The notes beneath the pieces were generated by a model. That model searched no databases. It saw nothing but the letters and a program-made list of their open reading frames with translations, and had not been told where the DNA came from. Of a DNA stretch of 38,832 nucleotides, positions 7,573 through 16,833 are shown piece after piece (the first letter of the stretch is position 1; the number at the start of each line of letters is the position of its first letter). Source of the DNA: Candidatus Pelagibacter sp. (GTDB lineage Bacteria; Pseudomonadota; Alphaproteobacteria; Pelagibacterales; Pelagibacteraceae); contig PAGZ01000004.1 in assembly GCA_002704625.1 (NCBI GenBank), positions 1-38,832 of the forward strand, in the 5' to 3' direction. The translations under genes and the position numbers were made by a program.

Positions 7573-8712
7573 TTAATTTTTCCAGAATTTTTTTGCTTTA
7601 TCAAAAAAACTTCTAATTAAGGGATTTGATTTTGTATCCTCTAAATTTTTAAATTCAGTAAGCAATTCTTTTTGTTTCTTGGTTAATGAAGTTGGCACTT
7701 CAGTCAAAATTCTAATGTATAAATCTCCTGATAGATTTCTTCTCAAGATTGGCATTCCTTTTCCTTTGAGTCTTAACTGTTTTCCGCTTTGGGTTCCAGA
7801 AGGAATTTTGATTTTTGTTTTACCACCATCAATTGAAGGTACCTCAACAGTCGTTCCTAATGCAGCATCTGCTATTGAGATTGGCAATTCATAATAAAGA
7901 TTTTCTTCAGCCCTTTTAAAAATATTATGAGGCTCAACTGATACGAACAAATATAGATCTCCATAAGCCCCACCTTTTGATCCAGCTTCTCCTTTACCAG
8001 CAAGCCTTATTCTTGTTCCGTCATCAACTCCCTTTGGAATTTTTACTGAAACAGACTCATTGGATTGCACTTTGCCTATTCCGTTGCAGTTATTACAGGG
8101 GCTTGTTATTTTTTCTCCCTCTCCGCTGCACTCAGGACAAGTTTGTTGTATAGTAAAGAAACCTTGGCTAGATCTTACTTTTCCTTGTCCGCCGCAATAA
8201 TTGCAAGTAGAAGGTTTCGAACCTGCTTTTGCACCACTTCCAGCACATGTCTTGCACTTTTTATATGTAGTGTAATTTATTTTTTTTTCAGTTCCTGTGA
8301 AAGCATCATTTAAATCAATTGAGATATCATATCTAAGATCATTTCCTCTATAATTAGATCTCCCTCTTCTTGATCTTCCTGAAGATCCAAAACCAAATTC
8401 ACCTAGGTCTCCAAAAACATCTTCAAAAATATCTGAAAAGGATGAAGAAAAATCGAAATTACCAAAACCTCCTTGCCCACCAGCTCCTTGAAAAGCTGCA
8501 TGACCAAATTGATCATAATTAGCTTTCCTTTTATCATCTGATAGTACGTGATAGGCTTCACTAGCTTCCTTAAATTTATCTTCTGCGCCTTTATCACCTT
8601 TATTTTTATCTGGATGAAATTTAAGCGCTAATTTTCTATAAGCTTTTTTGATTTCTTCTTTTTGGGCTGATTTGCCTACGCCTAAGACTTCGTAATAATC
8701 TCTTTTTGCCAT
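7573..8712 (-). CDS. dnaJ: Chaperone protein DnaJ (Hsp40)
   Basis: Co-chaperone that delivers unfolded proteins to DnaK and stimulates its ATPase. All type I domains are present in 379 residues: a J-domain (1-70) with His33-Pro34-Asp35, a Gly/Phe-rich linker (about 75-125), four CxxCxGxG zinc repeats ([32 protein letters not shown]) and the C-terminal beta domains with [19 protein letters not shown]. It lies 27 bases after dnaK on the same strand and abuts dapB, forming one transcription unit. Confidence 0.98.
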   Translation of the reverse strand: MAKRDYYEVLGVGKSAQKEEIKKAYRKLALKFHPDKNKGDKGAEDKFKEASEAYHVLSDDKRKANYDQFGHAAFQGAGGQGGFGNFDFSSSFSDIFEDVFGDLGEFGFGSSGRSRRGRSNYRGNDLRYDISIDLNDAFTGTEKKINYTTYKKCKTCAGSGAKAGSKPSTCNYCGGQGKVRSSQGFFTIQQTCPECSGEGEKITSPCNNCNGIGKVQSNESVSVKIPKGVDDGTRIRLAGKGEAGSKGGAYGDLYLFVSVEPHNIFKRAEENLYYELPISIADAALGTTVEVPSIDGGKTKIKIPSGTQSGKQLRLKGKGMPILRRNLSGDLYIRILTEVPTSLTKKQKELLTEFKNLEDTKSNPLIRSFFDKAKKFWKN

Positions 8713-8739
8713 AAGAAGCTTTGCTCCTAATAATTTGTC

Positions 8740-10659
8740 TTAGGCTCTTTTTTCTTTATCTTCTTTTGCGTCTACAACTTCTGCATCAACAACATTATCT
8801 TTTTCTTTATCGTTTTTTGCGTCTTTTTTATCTGGGTTTTTCTCATTAGACTTTTGTTGGTTTTTATATACTGCTTCTCCTAATTTCATAGAAGCCTGGA
8901 TTAAAGCCTGCGTTTTCTTTTTAACTTCTTCAGAATCTGTTCCTTTCAAAGCATTTCTAAGATCAGATATTGATGTTTCAATTGCCTTTTTTTCAGCTTC
9001 ACTAATTTTTGATCCGTGTTCTTTAAGGTTTTTTTCAACAGAGTGAATCATGGTATCTGCTTGATTTCTTGAATCTACCGACTCTCTTTTTTTCTTATCA
9101 GTCTCTTTATTTGCTTCAGCTTCTTTAACCATATTATTTATTTCCTCATCTGATAGTCCACCAGATGCTTGAATTTGAATTTTTTGTTCTTTACCAGTAC
9201 CTTTATCTTTAGCAGAAACATTAACTATACCGTTTGCATCAATATCAAAAGTTACCTCAATCTGAGGAACACCTCTAGGAGCAGGCGCTATTCCAACAAG
9301 TTCAAAGTTTCCTAAAATTTTATTATCTGCTGCCATCTCTCTTTCACCCTGAAGAACTCTTATAGATACTGCAGGTTGATTATCTTCAGCAGTAGAGAAA
9401 ATTTGGCTCTTTTTTGTTGGTATAGTTGTGTTTTTATCAATTAGTTTTGTTGAAACTCCTCCAAGAGTTTCTATGCCCAGTGACAAAGGAGTAACATCTA
9501 AAAGCAAAACATCTTTTACGTCTCCTTGTAATACTCCTGCTTGAATAGCAGCACCCATTGCAACTACTTCATCAGGGTTTACACTTTTGTTCGGTTCCTT
9601 TCCAAAAAAATTTTTAACAGTTTCAACAATTTTTGGCATTCTAGTCATCCCACCTACAAGAACAATTTCATTTATTTCAGCTGCAGAAAATCCAGAATCT
9701 TTAAGAGCAGTTTTGCACGGCTCCAGGGTTCTTTCAATTAAACTTTCTACAAGAGCCTCAAGTTTAGCTCTCGTAAATTTTAAGTTTATGTGTTTAGGGC
9801 CTGTTTTATCAGCAGTTATAAAAGGAAGATTTATTTCTGTTTGAGCTGCAGACGATAATTCTATTTTTGCTTTTTCTGCTGCCTCTTTTAATCTTTGAAG
9901 TGCTAATTTATCACTTTTTAAATCAATGCCATTGTCTTTTTTAAATTCAGATACTAAATAATCAACTATTGTATCATCAAAATCTTCACCACCTAAAAAC
10001 GTATCACCATTTGTCGATTTTACTTCAAAAACCCCGTCCCCAATTTCTAAAATTGAAACATCAAATGTACCTCCACCAAGATCATAAACAGCAATTTTCT
10101 TTCCACCTTTTTTATCTAGTCCATATGCCAATGATGCAGCAGTAGGTTCATTTATAATTCTTAAAACTTCAAGACCTGCAATTTTTCCTGCATCTTTTGT
10201 AGCTTGTCTCTGAGCATCATTAAAATATGCTGGTACTGTTATTACAGCTTTTGTAACAGGTTGCCCCAAATATTTTTCTGCTGTTTCTTTCATTTTTTGA
10301 AGAATAAATGCCGATATCTGTGATGGAGAATATTTTTTTCCTTTTGCTTCTATCCAAGCATCGTTTTTATCTGACTTAACTATTTTAAATGGAACTTTTT
10401 CTACATCTTTTTTAACAGAGTCATCATCAAAGGTTCTGCCTATTAATCTTTTAGCAGCAAAAATTGTATCATTTGGATTTGTAACAGCCTGTCTTTTTGC
10501 TGGTTGTCCAACCAATTTTTCATCTTTTTCAAGAAAGGCTACCACAGATGGTGTAGTTCTTTGCCCTTCTGCGTTCTCAATAACTTTGGCTTGCTTTCCT
10601 TCCATTATTGCTACGCAAGAATTTGTAGTGCCTAAATCTATTCCAATTACTCTACTCAT
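8740..10659 (-). CDS. dnaK: Chaperone protein DnaK (Hsp70)
   Basis: ATP-dependent cytoplasmic Hsp70 of 639 residues. The nucleotide-binding domain (about 1-380) opens with IDLGTTNSC (6-14) and includes [20 protein letters not shown] and [15 protein letters not shown] short linker with [19 protein letters not shown] leads to the substrate-binding domain, including the [14 protein letters not shown] end of the beta part. A lysine- and aspartate-rich helical tail ends DKEKRA. The minus-strand ATG is at 10657-10659. A heat-shock-type promoter fits in the 48 bases between grpE and this gene, so dnaK may be expressed independently of grpE as well as with it. Confidence 0.99.
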   Translation of the reverse strand: MSRVIGIDLGTTNSCVAIMEGKQAKVIENAEGQRTTPSVVAFLEKDEKLVGQPAKRQAVTNPNDTIFAAKRLIGRTFDDDSVKKDVEKVPFKIVKSDKNDAWIEAKGKKYSPSQISAFILQKMKETAEKYLGQPVTKAVITVPAYFNDAQRQATKDAGKIAGLEVLRIINEPTAASLAYGLDKKGGKKIAVYDLGGGTFDVSILEIGDGVFEVKSTNGDTFLGGEDFDDTIVDYLVSEFKKDNGIDLKSDKLALQRLKEAAEKAKIELSSAAQTEINLPFITADKTGPKHINLKFTRAKLEALVESLIERTLEPCKTALKDSGFSAAEINEIVLVGGMTRMPKIVETVKNFFGKEPNKSVNPDEVVAMGAAIQAGVLQGDVKDVLLLDVTPLSLGIETLGGVSTKLIDKNTTIPTKKSQIFSTAEDNQPAVSIRVLQGEREMAADNKILGNFELVGIAPAPRGVPQIEVTFDIDANGIVNVSAKDKGTGKEQKIQIQASGGLSDEEINNMVKEAEANKETDKKKRESVDSRNQADTMIHSVEKNLKEHGSKISEAEKKAIETSISDLRNALKGTDSEEVKKKTQALIQASMKLGEAVYKNQQKSNEKNPDKKDAKNDKEKDNVVDAEVVDAKEDKEKRA

Positions 10660-10666
10660 GATATCT

Positions 10667-10698
10667 CATATATGGGTGTTATTTTCTTTTCTACAAGG
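10667..10698 (-). promoter_or_regulatory. Sigma-32-like heat-shock promoter before dnaK
   Basis: Read on the minus strand, CCTTGTAG (10698-10691) is followed after 14 bases by CCCATATATG (10676-10667). This fits the RpoH pattern as I recall it (CTTGAAA, 11-15 bases, CCCCATNT) at the -10 and at the core CTTG. It falls in the grpE-dnaK gap, so the first transcribed base would lie almost at the dnaK ATG, giving a very short or absent leader. Confidence 0.5.
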
Positions 10699-10707
10699 TG
10701 GTATTTG

Positions 10708-11271
10708 CTATTTTTTCTCATTTTTATCCTTGTTTTTGTGGTCTTTTTTTTTAGATACCGCAACCATTGAGGGCCTTAGCAGTCTATCCCCAAACATATA
10801 TCCCGGCTGTATTTCTTGAACAATAGTTCCAATTTCGACATTATCATCCTCTATTTCTACCATTGCTTGATGAAAATTAGGGTCAAATTTTTTATTTAAA
10901 GAATTAATTTTTTCTATCTTATTTTTTTTAAATATTGATAACAAATCTTTTTCTATAATTTCAATATTTTTTAAAAATTTACTTAAATCTTTATTATTTT
11001 TTAGATTAGGATCATTCTTTATTGAATTATGGGCTCTTTGTAAGTTATCTAAAATGGCCAAGTTTTCTCGAGCGAAACTAAAACCACCAAAATCAATTGC
11101 CTCTTTAATTTCTTTTTCAAATCTACTTCGTTGATTTTCTTGTTCAGCAAGAGACCTTAAAAGTTTATCCTCTGTATCTTTCAGTTTTTCTTCAATAGAC
11201 AGTTCTTTGCTCTCATCTTTAATAGATTTAGACTCTTTATTTTCTCTATCTTCGTCATTTAAATCAGCCAT
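10708..11271 (-). CDS. grpE: Nucleotide-exchange factor GrpE
   Basis: Releases ADP from DnaK. The 187-residue protein has a charged, disordered start (1-25), a long coiled-coil helix with repeating Glu/Lys (about 25-75), and the C-terminal beta domain. That domain contains the family signature around FDPNFHQAMVEIEDD and VQEIQPGYMFGDRLLRPSMVAVSK. It is divergent from rdgB across 35 bases. In many alphaproteobacteria hrcA precedes grpE; here it is absent, and no CIRCE inverted repeat is present in the short intergenic gap. Confidence 0.96.
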   Translation of the reverse strand: MADLNDEDRENKESKSIKDESKELSIEEKLKDTEDKLLRSLAEQENQRSRFEKEIKEAIDFGGFSFARENLAILDNLQRAHNSIKNDPNLKNNKDLSKFLKNIEIIEKDLLSIFKKNKIEKINSLNKKFDPNFHQAMVEIEDDNVEIGTIVQEIQPGYMFGDRLLRPSMVAVSKKKDHKNKDKNEKK

Positions 11272-11306
11272 AATTGCTATATAATCATAAATTATTTAAT
11301 TTCTAG

Positions 11307-11906
11307 ATGAATATGCATAAATTTAATAAAATTTTAATTGGAACTCATAATGATGGTAAATTCAAAGAGATAAGCGATTTAATACCTAAAACGATAGAAA
11401 AAGTTTCCCCTTTAAGCCTCAGTATCGAGAGTCCAGCAGAAAATGGAAAGACGTTTCTTGAAAATTCTGAAATTAAAGCTGATTTTTTTTGTAAAAAATC
11501 AAATTTAGTTACCCTTTCAGATGATTCAGGGTTGTCAATTGATTGTTTAAATGGTGAACCTGGTATTTACTCTGCTAGGTGGGCAAAAAAATATGGAAGT
11601 TTTGATAAAGCCATGGATGAAATTTTAAAAATGGTTAATAAAAAAAACAAAAATACAAATGCACAATTTATTTGTAGCCTCACAATACAATGGCCAGACG
11701 GGAAAAAAATTTCTGAAATAGGAAAAGTTAATGGAAAAATATGCCCCAAAAAAGGAGATAATGGATTTGGTTATGACCCAATATTTATTCCAGAAAACTA
11801 TTCTAAGACATTTGCAGAAATGAACTATAACGAGAAGCTTCTAATTGATCATAGATTTATAGCTTATAAAAAATTAGAAAAAAAAATTAAAACTTATTTT
11901 GAATAA
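11307..11906 (+). CDS. rdgB: Non-canonical purine NTP pyrophosphatase (RdgB/HAM1)
   Basis: House-cleaning enzyme that hydrolyses (d)ITP and XTP to monophosphates, keeping deaminated purines out of nucleic acids. Signature elements are IGTHNDGKFKEI (11-22), TLSDDSGLSIDCLNGEPGIYSARWA, FGYDPIF and a late DHRFIAYKKL; the Asp pair in SDDSGL provides the metal site. Length of 199 is normal. ATG codons occur at 11307 and 11313; both give plausible starts. Its last 20 bases overlap the convergent gene at 11887. In relatives rph often sits between this gene and hrcA/grpE; it is missing here. Confidence 0.95.
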   Translation: MNMHKFNKILIGTHNDGKFKEISDLIPKTIEKVSPLSLSIESPAENGKTFLENSEIKADFFCKKSNLVTLSDDSGLSIDCLNGEPGIYSARWAKKYGSFDKAMDEILKMVNKKNKNTNAQFICSLTIQWPDGKKISEIGKVNGKICPKKGDNGFGYDPIFIPENYSKTFAEMNYNEKLLIDHRFIAYKKLEKKIKTYFE

Positions 11907-13050
11907 ATTTACCCTCTTTTATTCTATAAATATTAAGATCTTGTATAACTTTATTTTCAGATATTCTAAATTTTCCAAGTTTGCCTTTAATATCTTTTTT
12001 AAAGTTAAAGTCATTAATTGATTTTATTGCACCTAAGTTTTTCCATAAATAATAAATAAGGCCAACGCTATCATAAGCTAAAATTGATATTTCATTGGGT
12101 TTGTAGTTATAAACTTTGAAAAAAGATTTATTAAAATTTCTATAATTATTTAAATTAATAGAGGGAAAATAAAAATTATTAATTGAAGTTTCCTCAAGAA
12201 TTCCTTTATCAAACCATTGATTACCAGTTATTATTAAAATATCTTTATCAGCAACATCAGTATAAGCAAGGGATGTTAGGACACTTTTTAAACTATCACC
12301 AAAATCTAAAATTATTACAGAGTCAAAATTTACTTTACCTAGTGTATATCTTTGTTTTAATTTATTTAACTCTCTGATATCTTTTAATTCTTCTGAACCT
12401 TCTAATTTTTTAACTCTAGACTCTAAATTCATTTTCCTTTGCTTATAATTTGTGAGCTTTTCAATTTGCTTAGTCAATTTTTCTGGATTTTGACTATATT
12501 TAAATTTTTTTGAATTAGGAAAATTTATTAATTTAATATTTTTTTCTATGTGTTTAGAATAATCATTTTCAGGATATAAGATTATTGTTTTTTTCTTATT
12601 CTCTTTGTTTATAAATTTTTTTATCGATATTAGTTGCGACTCAAGGTTTATACCCATCATTAAGACATTATTTTTAATGTTTGAGTCCATATTAGATAAA
12701 GATAAAAAAATTAAATTTTCGCAGCTGTACAAATCTTTTGTAGATTTAGACTCCACAGGTCCAACGACTACTTTAATTCCATCTTTTTCAAATTCTTCGC
12801 AAGCCTTCTTTATTTTTTTATTTTCGGACCCAGAGTCTTTTGGGTATATTTTTATATTTGAATCATCAATATCGTGTAAAGCTAGATTTATTGAATATAA
12901 AATTTCTTCACCAAAACCTTTTAGCTCTCCTGAGAAAGGAGCCAAAACTCCTATTTTAAGAAAATTCTTATCTTTATTTTCTAATGCAAAAATAAAACTA
13001 TTAAAACTAATTAATAAATAAGATAAAAGTATCTTAGTAATATATTTCAT
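11887..13050 (-). CDS. Penicillin-binding protein activator, LpoA-like (periplasmic-binding fold)
   Basis: A 387-residue exported protein with an N-terminal signal peptide (about 1-22, ending near FIFALENK) and a type I periplasmic-binding fold. The fold begins with LKIGVLAPFSGELKGFGEEI and continues with a VVVGPVES strand-turn typical of the Leu/Ile/Val-binding family. Context identifies it better than sequence: it is divergent from rsmI and next to a DolP-like lipoprotein, the same arrangement as lpoA-rsmI-dolP in Enterobacteria. There LpoA activates the peptidoglycan synthase PBP1A. There is no lipobox cysteine here, so unlike LpoA it may be soluble in the periplasm. A coiled-coil-like insert lies at about 190-230. 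An amino-acid ABC receptor is the alternative, less likely without ABC genes nearby. Confidence 0.7.
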   Translation of the reverse strand: MKYITKILLSYLLISFNSFIFALENKDKNFLKIGVLAPFSGELKGFGEEILYSINLALHDIDDSNIKIYPKDSGSENKKIKKACEEFEKDGIKVVVGPVESKSTKDLYSCENLIFLSLSNMDSNIKNNVLMMGINLESQLISIKKFINKENKKKTIILYPENDYSKHIEKNIKLINFPNSKKFKYSQNPEKLTKQIEKLTNYKQRKMNLESRVKKLEGSEELKDIRELNKLKQRYTLGKVNFDSVIILDFGDSLKSVLTSLAYTDVADKDILIITGNQWFDKGILEETSINNFYFPSINLNNYRNFNKSFFKVYNYKPNEISILAYDSVGLIYYLWKNLGAIKSINDFNFKKDIKGKLGKFRISENKVIQDLNIYRIKEGKFIQNKF

Positions 13051-13056
13051 AAAGTT

Positions 13057-13896
13057 ATGAATGATTTCTTACCAGGTTTATATATTGTTTCAACTCCAAT
13101 AGGTAATCTAGAGGATATTACATTAAGAGCTTTAAATGTACTAAAAAATTCTAATATAATTTTATGTGAGGATACAAGAAGATCATTAAAATTATTAAAC
13201 CATTATAAAATTAAACAAAAACTTGTTTCTTATCATAAGTTTAACGAAAAAAAATCTTTAGCACCTATAATTCAATCAATTCAAAACGGCAAAGTAATCT
13301 CGCTAATCTCGGATGCTGGAACACCTATTTTATCAGATCCTGGCTTAATACTTTTAAAAGAGTGTATTAAAAAAAAAATAAAAATCTTTCCAATTCCCGG
13401 TGTATCAGCAATAACAACCGCTGTTAGTATTTCCGCTTTTGATGAAAAATATTTCTTCTATGGTTTTTTACCAAAAAAAGAAAAAGAATTAATCAGAATT
13501 ATGGAAGAGTTAAAGAATTATAATTTTAATATTGTCTTTTTTATTCCCGCTATAAAAATTAACTTTTATATTAAATTTTTTAAGAAATACTTTTTAAATA
13601 GAAAAATTCTAATTGCTAAAGAAATGACTAAATTGTATGAACATTTTTACAGGGAAGATCTTAAAAATTTTGAAGGTTTTAAAAACAAAATTAAAGGAGA
13701 ATTGACAGTCGTATTATCAAAAAGTGAGGTAAAAAATAATTCTTCCAGTAATGAAATTAATGAAAATATCCTCAGGAAAGAAGTGATTGAATATTTAAAA
13801 AGATATTCACTTAAAGATGTGGTAAAACTGATTTCAGAAAAAAACAAATTACCTAAAAAAAAAGTATATGATTTATGCTTAAAAATAAAAAAATAA
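13057..13896 (+). CDS. rsmI: 16S rRNA (cytidine1402-2'-O)-methyltransferase RsmI
   Basis: SAM-dependent tetrapyrrole-methylase-fold enzyme that methylates the 2'-O of C1402 in the decoding centre of 16S rRNA. Clear signatures are LYIVSTPIGNLEDITLRAL near the start, LCEDTRRS, LISDAGTPILSDPG and FPIPGVSAITTAVSIS. It has 279 residues, the usual size. Its start codon is only 6 bases from that of the divergent LpoA-like gene, so its promoter must lie within that gene. It overlaps the following lipoprotein gene by 22 bases. The yraN gene that often follows rsmI is absent. Confidence 0.97.
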   Translation: MNDFLPGLYIVSTPIGNLEDITLRALNVLKNSNIILCEDTRRSLKLLNHYKIKQKLVSYHKFNEKKSLAPIIQSIQNGKVISLISDAGTPILSDPGLILLKECIKKKIKIFPIPGVSAITTAVSISAFDEKYFFYGFLPKKEKELIRIMEELKNYNFNIVFFIPAIKINFYIKFFKKYFLNRKILIAKEMTKLYEHFYREDLKNFEGFKNKIKGELTVVLSKSEVKNNSSSNEINENILRKEVIEYLKRYSLKDVVKLISEKNKLPKKKVYDLCLKIKK

Positions 13897-14486
13897 ATTT
13901 AATTTTTTCTAAATTAACCTTATTTTTATTTATACTAAATTCTTGTGTAGGAAGTTCATCAGTAGGTGTTTTTGGTTCAGGGGTAAGTATTGCTTTTGAT
14001 CCCAGAACAGTTGGCATGCAAATTGATGACTCAATAATGCAAAAAAATTTAATGGCTCGATTAGCACTATCTGAAAAAAAATACTTACTCTCAGTAAGCG
14101 TAAAAGTTTTAGATGGAAATATATTTTTATCTGGCAAAGTCGAGGAACCTGAAGAAAAATTAAAAATTACTAAAATGGCCTGGGAAACCAAGGGAACAAG
14201 GTCCGTTAAGAGTGCAATAACAATTAAAGGCGAAACAAACTTTAAAAATACTGCTATGGATATTTTGATTACATCTCAATTAAGAACTGCATTTATTTTT
14301 AACAAACTTATTAAGGCAACCAACTATAATATCGATACTATTAATGAAAATGTTTATATTTTTGGAATTTCAATGACTTCTGATGAAAAAAAAGAAGTCA
14401 TTAAAGAAGCTAATGAAATTTATGGAGTTAAAAAAGTAATTCCAAGTATTATATTAGTTGAAGACTTAAGTAGAAATAAAAATTAA
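13875..14486 (+). CDS. Outer-membrane lipoprotein with two BON domains (DolP/YraP-like)
   Basis: A 203-residue predicted lipoprotein: hydrophobic signal segment (7-22) followed by the lipobox-like LNSC with Cys24. Two BON domains follow: about 55-120, including LLSVSVKVLDGNIFLSGKV, and about 125-198, with YNIDTINENVYIFGI and VKKVIPSIILVED. BON domains bind phospholipid; DolP-type proteins support outer-membrane integrity and BAM function. The start lies 22 bases inside rsmI, indicating coupling. It converges with the malic enzyme gene, the stop codons overlapping. Gene order with rsmI and the LpoA-like gene matches Enterobacteria, which strengthens the call. Confidence 0.85.
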   Translation: MLKNKKINLIFSKLTLFLFILNSCVGSSSVGVFGSGVSIAFDPRTVGMQIDDSIMQKNLMARLALSEKKYLLSVSVKVLDGNIFLSGKVEEPEEKLKITKMAWETKGTRSVKSAITIKGETNFKNTAMDILITSQLRTAFIFNKLIKATNYNIDTINENVYIFGISMTSDEKKEVIKEANEIYGVKKVIPSIILVEDLSRNKN

Positions 14487-16777
14487 TTATTTTTTCTATT
14501 TTTATAATCAATAATTTCAGCAGAATATGCTGCTACAGATGCTAGGTTAAGTATGTCATTTGCAGATGACCTAAGTGGTGCAATTTCAATAGGCAGTCCT
14601 AATCCAATTAACAGAGGTCCAATCATTTTTGCTCCACCAATTGTTTTCATAAGCTTTGTTGATATAGCTGCGCTATGAAGAGCTGGCATTATTAATATAT
14701 TTGCATTACCAACAATTTTCGAAAAAGGATATGTTTCTTTATATTTTGGATTTAAAGCTACATCTGGCTGCATCTCACCATCAAAATCAAAATCAACTTT
14801 TTTGCTTTTAAGAATTTCTATGGCTTCTCTCACATGTTTTGTGTTCCTGGACGAAGGTTTTCCAAATGTAGAATGAGACAAAAATGCTACTTTTGGTTCA
14901 AAACCAAACAACTTTGCAACTCTAACACTTGATGTTGCGATTTTTATTAAATCATCTGCAGTTGGGAAATCGTTTACTTGTGTATCGGCAATAAAAATAG
15001 TTTTTTTTGATGTGATAAGCATATTTAATCCGAATAAAATCTCCCCAGTTCTAGCCTCAACAACTTTTTTGAGACTTTCAATAGAAGCAGCATAATGTCT
15101 TATATTTCCTGTAACCATTGCGTCAGCATCACCACAATCAACCATTGATGAACCCCAAATTATTCTATCGTTTCTTATCAGTCTATCCACATCTCTCTCT
15201 AAAAGACCTTGTCTTTGCAATTTGGTATATAATTTTTTTGTATACTGTTCCCTTTTTTCTTTATCGGTTGAATTAACAATTTTAATTTTATAATCCTCAT
15301 CTAATCCAATTTCTTTTAATTGTTCTTTAACTCTTTTTTCATTTCCAATGACAATCGGCGTTCCTAAGTTACTGTTTTTAAATGCAATTGCTGCTTTTAA
15401 CATGTTCTCATCTTCACCTTCAGCAAACACAACGGTTTTAGGATTTTTTTTAATTTGCGAATTAATCCCCTGCATTATAGACATGGAAGGATCAAGTCTA
15501 TTGGCCAATTGATCTTTATAAGTTTCAATATTAGAAATTTTCTTTCTTGCTACACCGCTTTTCATTGCAGCTTCAGCTACAGCTGCTGGAATTCTGCTAA
15601 TCAATCTTGGATCAAAAGTTGATGGTATAATATATTCTTTTCCATAATGAGGCCTATCTCCTCCATAAGCATTAACTACTTCATCAGGCACCTCTTCCCG
15701 AGCAAGGGTCGCAATTGCTTTTGCAGCTGCTATTTTCATTTCTTCATTAATTTCTTTTGCTCTTACATCGAGAGCTCCTCTAAATATATAAGGAAATCCG
15801 ATTAGGTTATTAACTTGATTAGGATAATCAGATCTTCCAGTAGCAACAATTGCATCTGATCTCACCTCATCGACTAATTCTGGCTTTATTTCTGGATCGG
15901 GGTTTGCACATGCGAATATTATCGGATTTTTTGCCATAGATTTTACCATTTCGGGGGTTAAAACATTTTTTGCAGATAACCCTAAAAAAACATCAGCATC
16001 TTTTATGGCATCTTTAAGGGTTCTTAGTTTTGTTTCCGCAGCGTATGCTGATTTAAAATGGTCTATATTATCTCTACCTTTATAGATTACACCTTTTCTA
16101 TCAAGCATAATTATATTTTGAGTCTTTATGCCAATACTTTTAAAAAGATTTGCACATGCTAACGCGGATGCTCCTGCTCCATTTACAACAACTTTTACAT
16201 CTCCAGGTTTTTTATTCGAAATATCTAATGCATTAATTAATGCAGCGGAAGTAATTATTGCAGTACCATGTTGATCATCGTGAAAAATGGGAATATCTAA
16301 ACTTTCTCTAAGTTTTTTTTCTATTATAAAACAGTCTGGTGCAGCTATATCCTCCAAGTTTATTCCACCAAAACTATTTCCTATATTTTGTATGCATTTA
16401 ATTATTTCATCTGAATTTTTATTATCTATCTCAATATCAATTGCATCTATGTCGGCAAATCTTTTAAACAAAACAGCTTTACCTTCCATAACAGGTTTTG
16501 AAGCCAGTGCCCCAAGATCACCCAATCCTAAAATTGCAGATCCATTACTTATAACTGCAACCAAATTACCTTTACTAGTATATTCATAAGCTGCATCTGG
16601 ATTTTTAGAAATCTCTTTGACTGGCACAGCTACACCCGGAGAATACGCTAAAGACAGGTCTCTCTTAGTTGTTAAAGATTTTGATGAAATTATCTCAATT
16701 TTGCCAGACTTTCCTCTATTATGAAAATCTAATGCCTCTTTATCAGTGTAATGATCAATTTTTGATTTTTTTGTCAT
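14483..16777 (-). CDS. maeB: NADP-dependent malic enzyme fused to a phosphotransacetylase-like domain
   Basis: Oxidative decarboxylation of malate to pyruvate, feeding gluconeogenesis and acetyl-CoA supply. In 764 residues the malic-enzyme half (about 1-425) shows SLAYSPGVAVPV (42-53), a metal-site region IFHDDQHGTAI, and a Rossmann loop VVNGAGASALACANLF. The C-terminal half (about 435-760) is the PTA-like domain with VFAEGEDENMLKAA and a late AALHSAAISTKLMK. In MaeB fusions this domain is usually regulatory (acetyl-CoA sensing) rather than catalytic. Length and domain order are normal. It is divergent from murJ across 56 bases. Confidence 0.96.
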   Translation of the reverse strand: MTKKSKIDHYTDKEALDFHNRGKSGKIEIISSKSLTTKRDLSLAYSPGVAVPVKEISKNPDAAYEYTSKGNLVAVISNGSAILGLGDLGALASKPVMEGKAVLFKRFADIDAIDIEIDNKNSDEIIKCIQNIGNSFGGINLEDIAAPDCFIIEKKLRESLDIPIFHDDQHGTAIITSAALINALDISNKKPGDVKVVVNGAGASALACANLFKSIGIKTQNIIMLDRKGVIYKGRDNIDHFKSAYAAETKLRTLKDAIKDADVFLGLSAKNVLTPEMVKSMAKNPIIFACANPDPEIKPELVDEVRSDAIVATGRSDYPNQVNNLIGFPYIFRGALDVRAKEINEEMKIAAAKAIATLAREEVPDEVVNAYGGDRPHYGKEYIIPSTFDPRLISRIPAAVAEAAMKSGVARKKISNIETYKDQLANRLDPSMSIMQGINSQIKKNPKTVVFAEGEDENMLKAAIAFKNSNLGTPIVIGNEKRVKEQLKEIGLDEDYKIKIVNSTDKEKREQYTKKLYTKLQRQGLLERDVDRLIRNDRIIWGSSMVDCGDADAMVTGNIRHYAASIESLKKVVEARTGEILFGLNMLITSKKTIFIADTQVNDFPTADDLIKIATSSVRVAKLFGFEPKVAFLSHSTFGKPSSRNTKHVREAIEILKSKKVDFDFDGEMQPDVALNPKYKETYPFSKIVGNANILIMPALHSAAISTKLMKTIGGAKMIGPLLIGLGLPIEIAPLRSSANDILNLASVAAYSAEIIDYKNRKNN

Positions 16778-16833
16778 TAAGTATTTAGTATGTAATATAA
16801 ATGATATTAAATCACTAATAATTTGTCTTAATT

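Noticed and set aside
9541..9844. Plus-strand open frames inside dnaK
   Set aside because: They are antisense to a highly conserved coding region, with no start context or recognisable protein.
11272..11306. CIRCE operator before grpE
   Set aside because: The 35-base gap has no TTAGCACTC/GAGTGCTAA inverted repeat.
12605..13021. 138-codon plus-strand open frame antisense to the LpoA-like gene
   Set aside because: It lies entirely within a gene with signal peptide and fold features; its own translation shows no family pattern.
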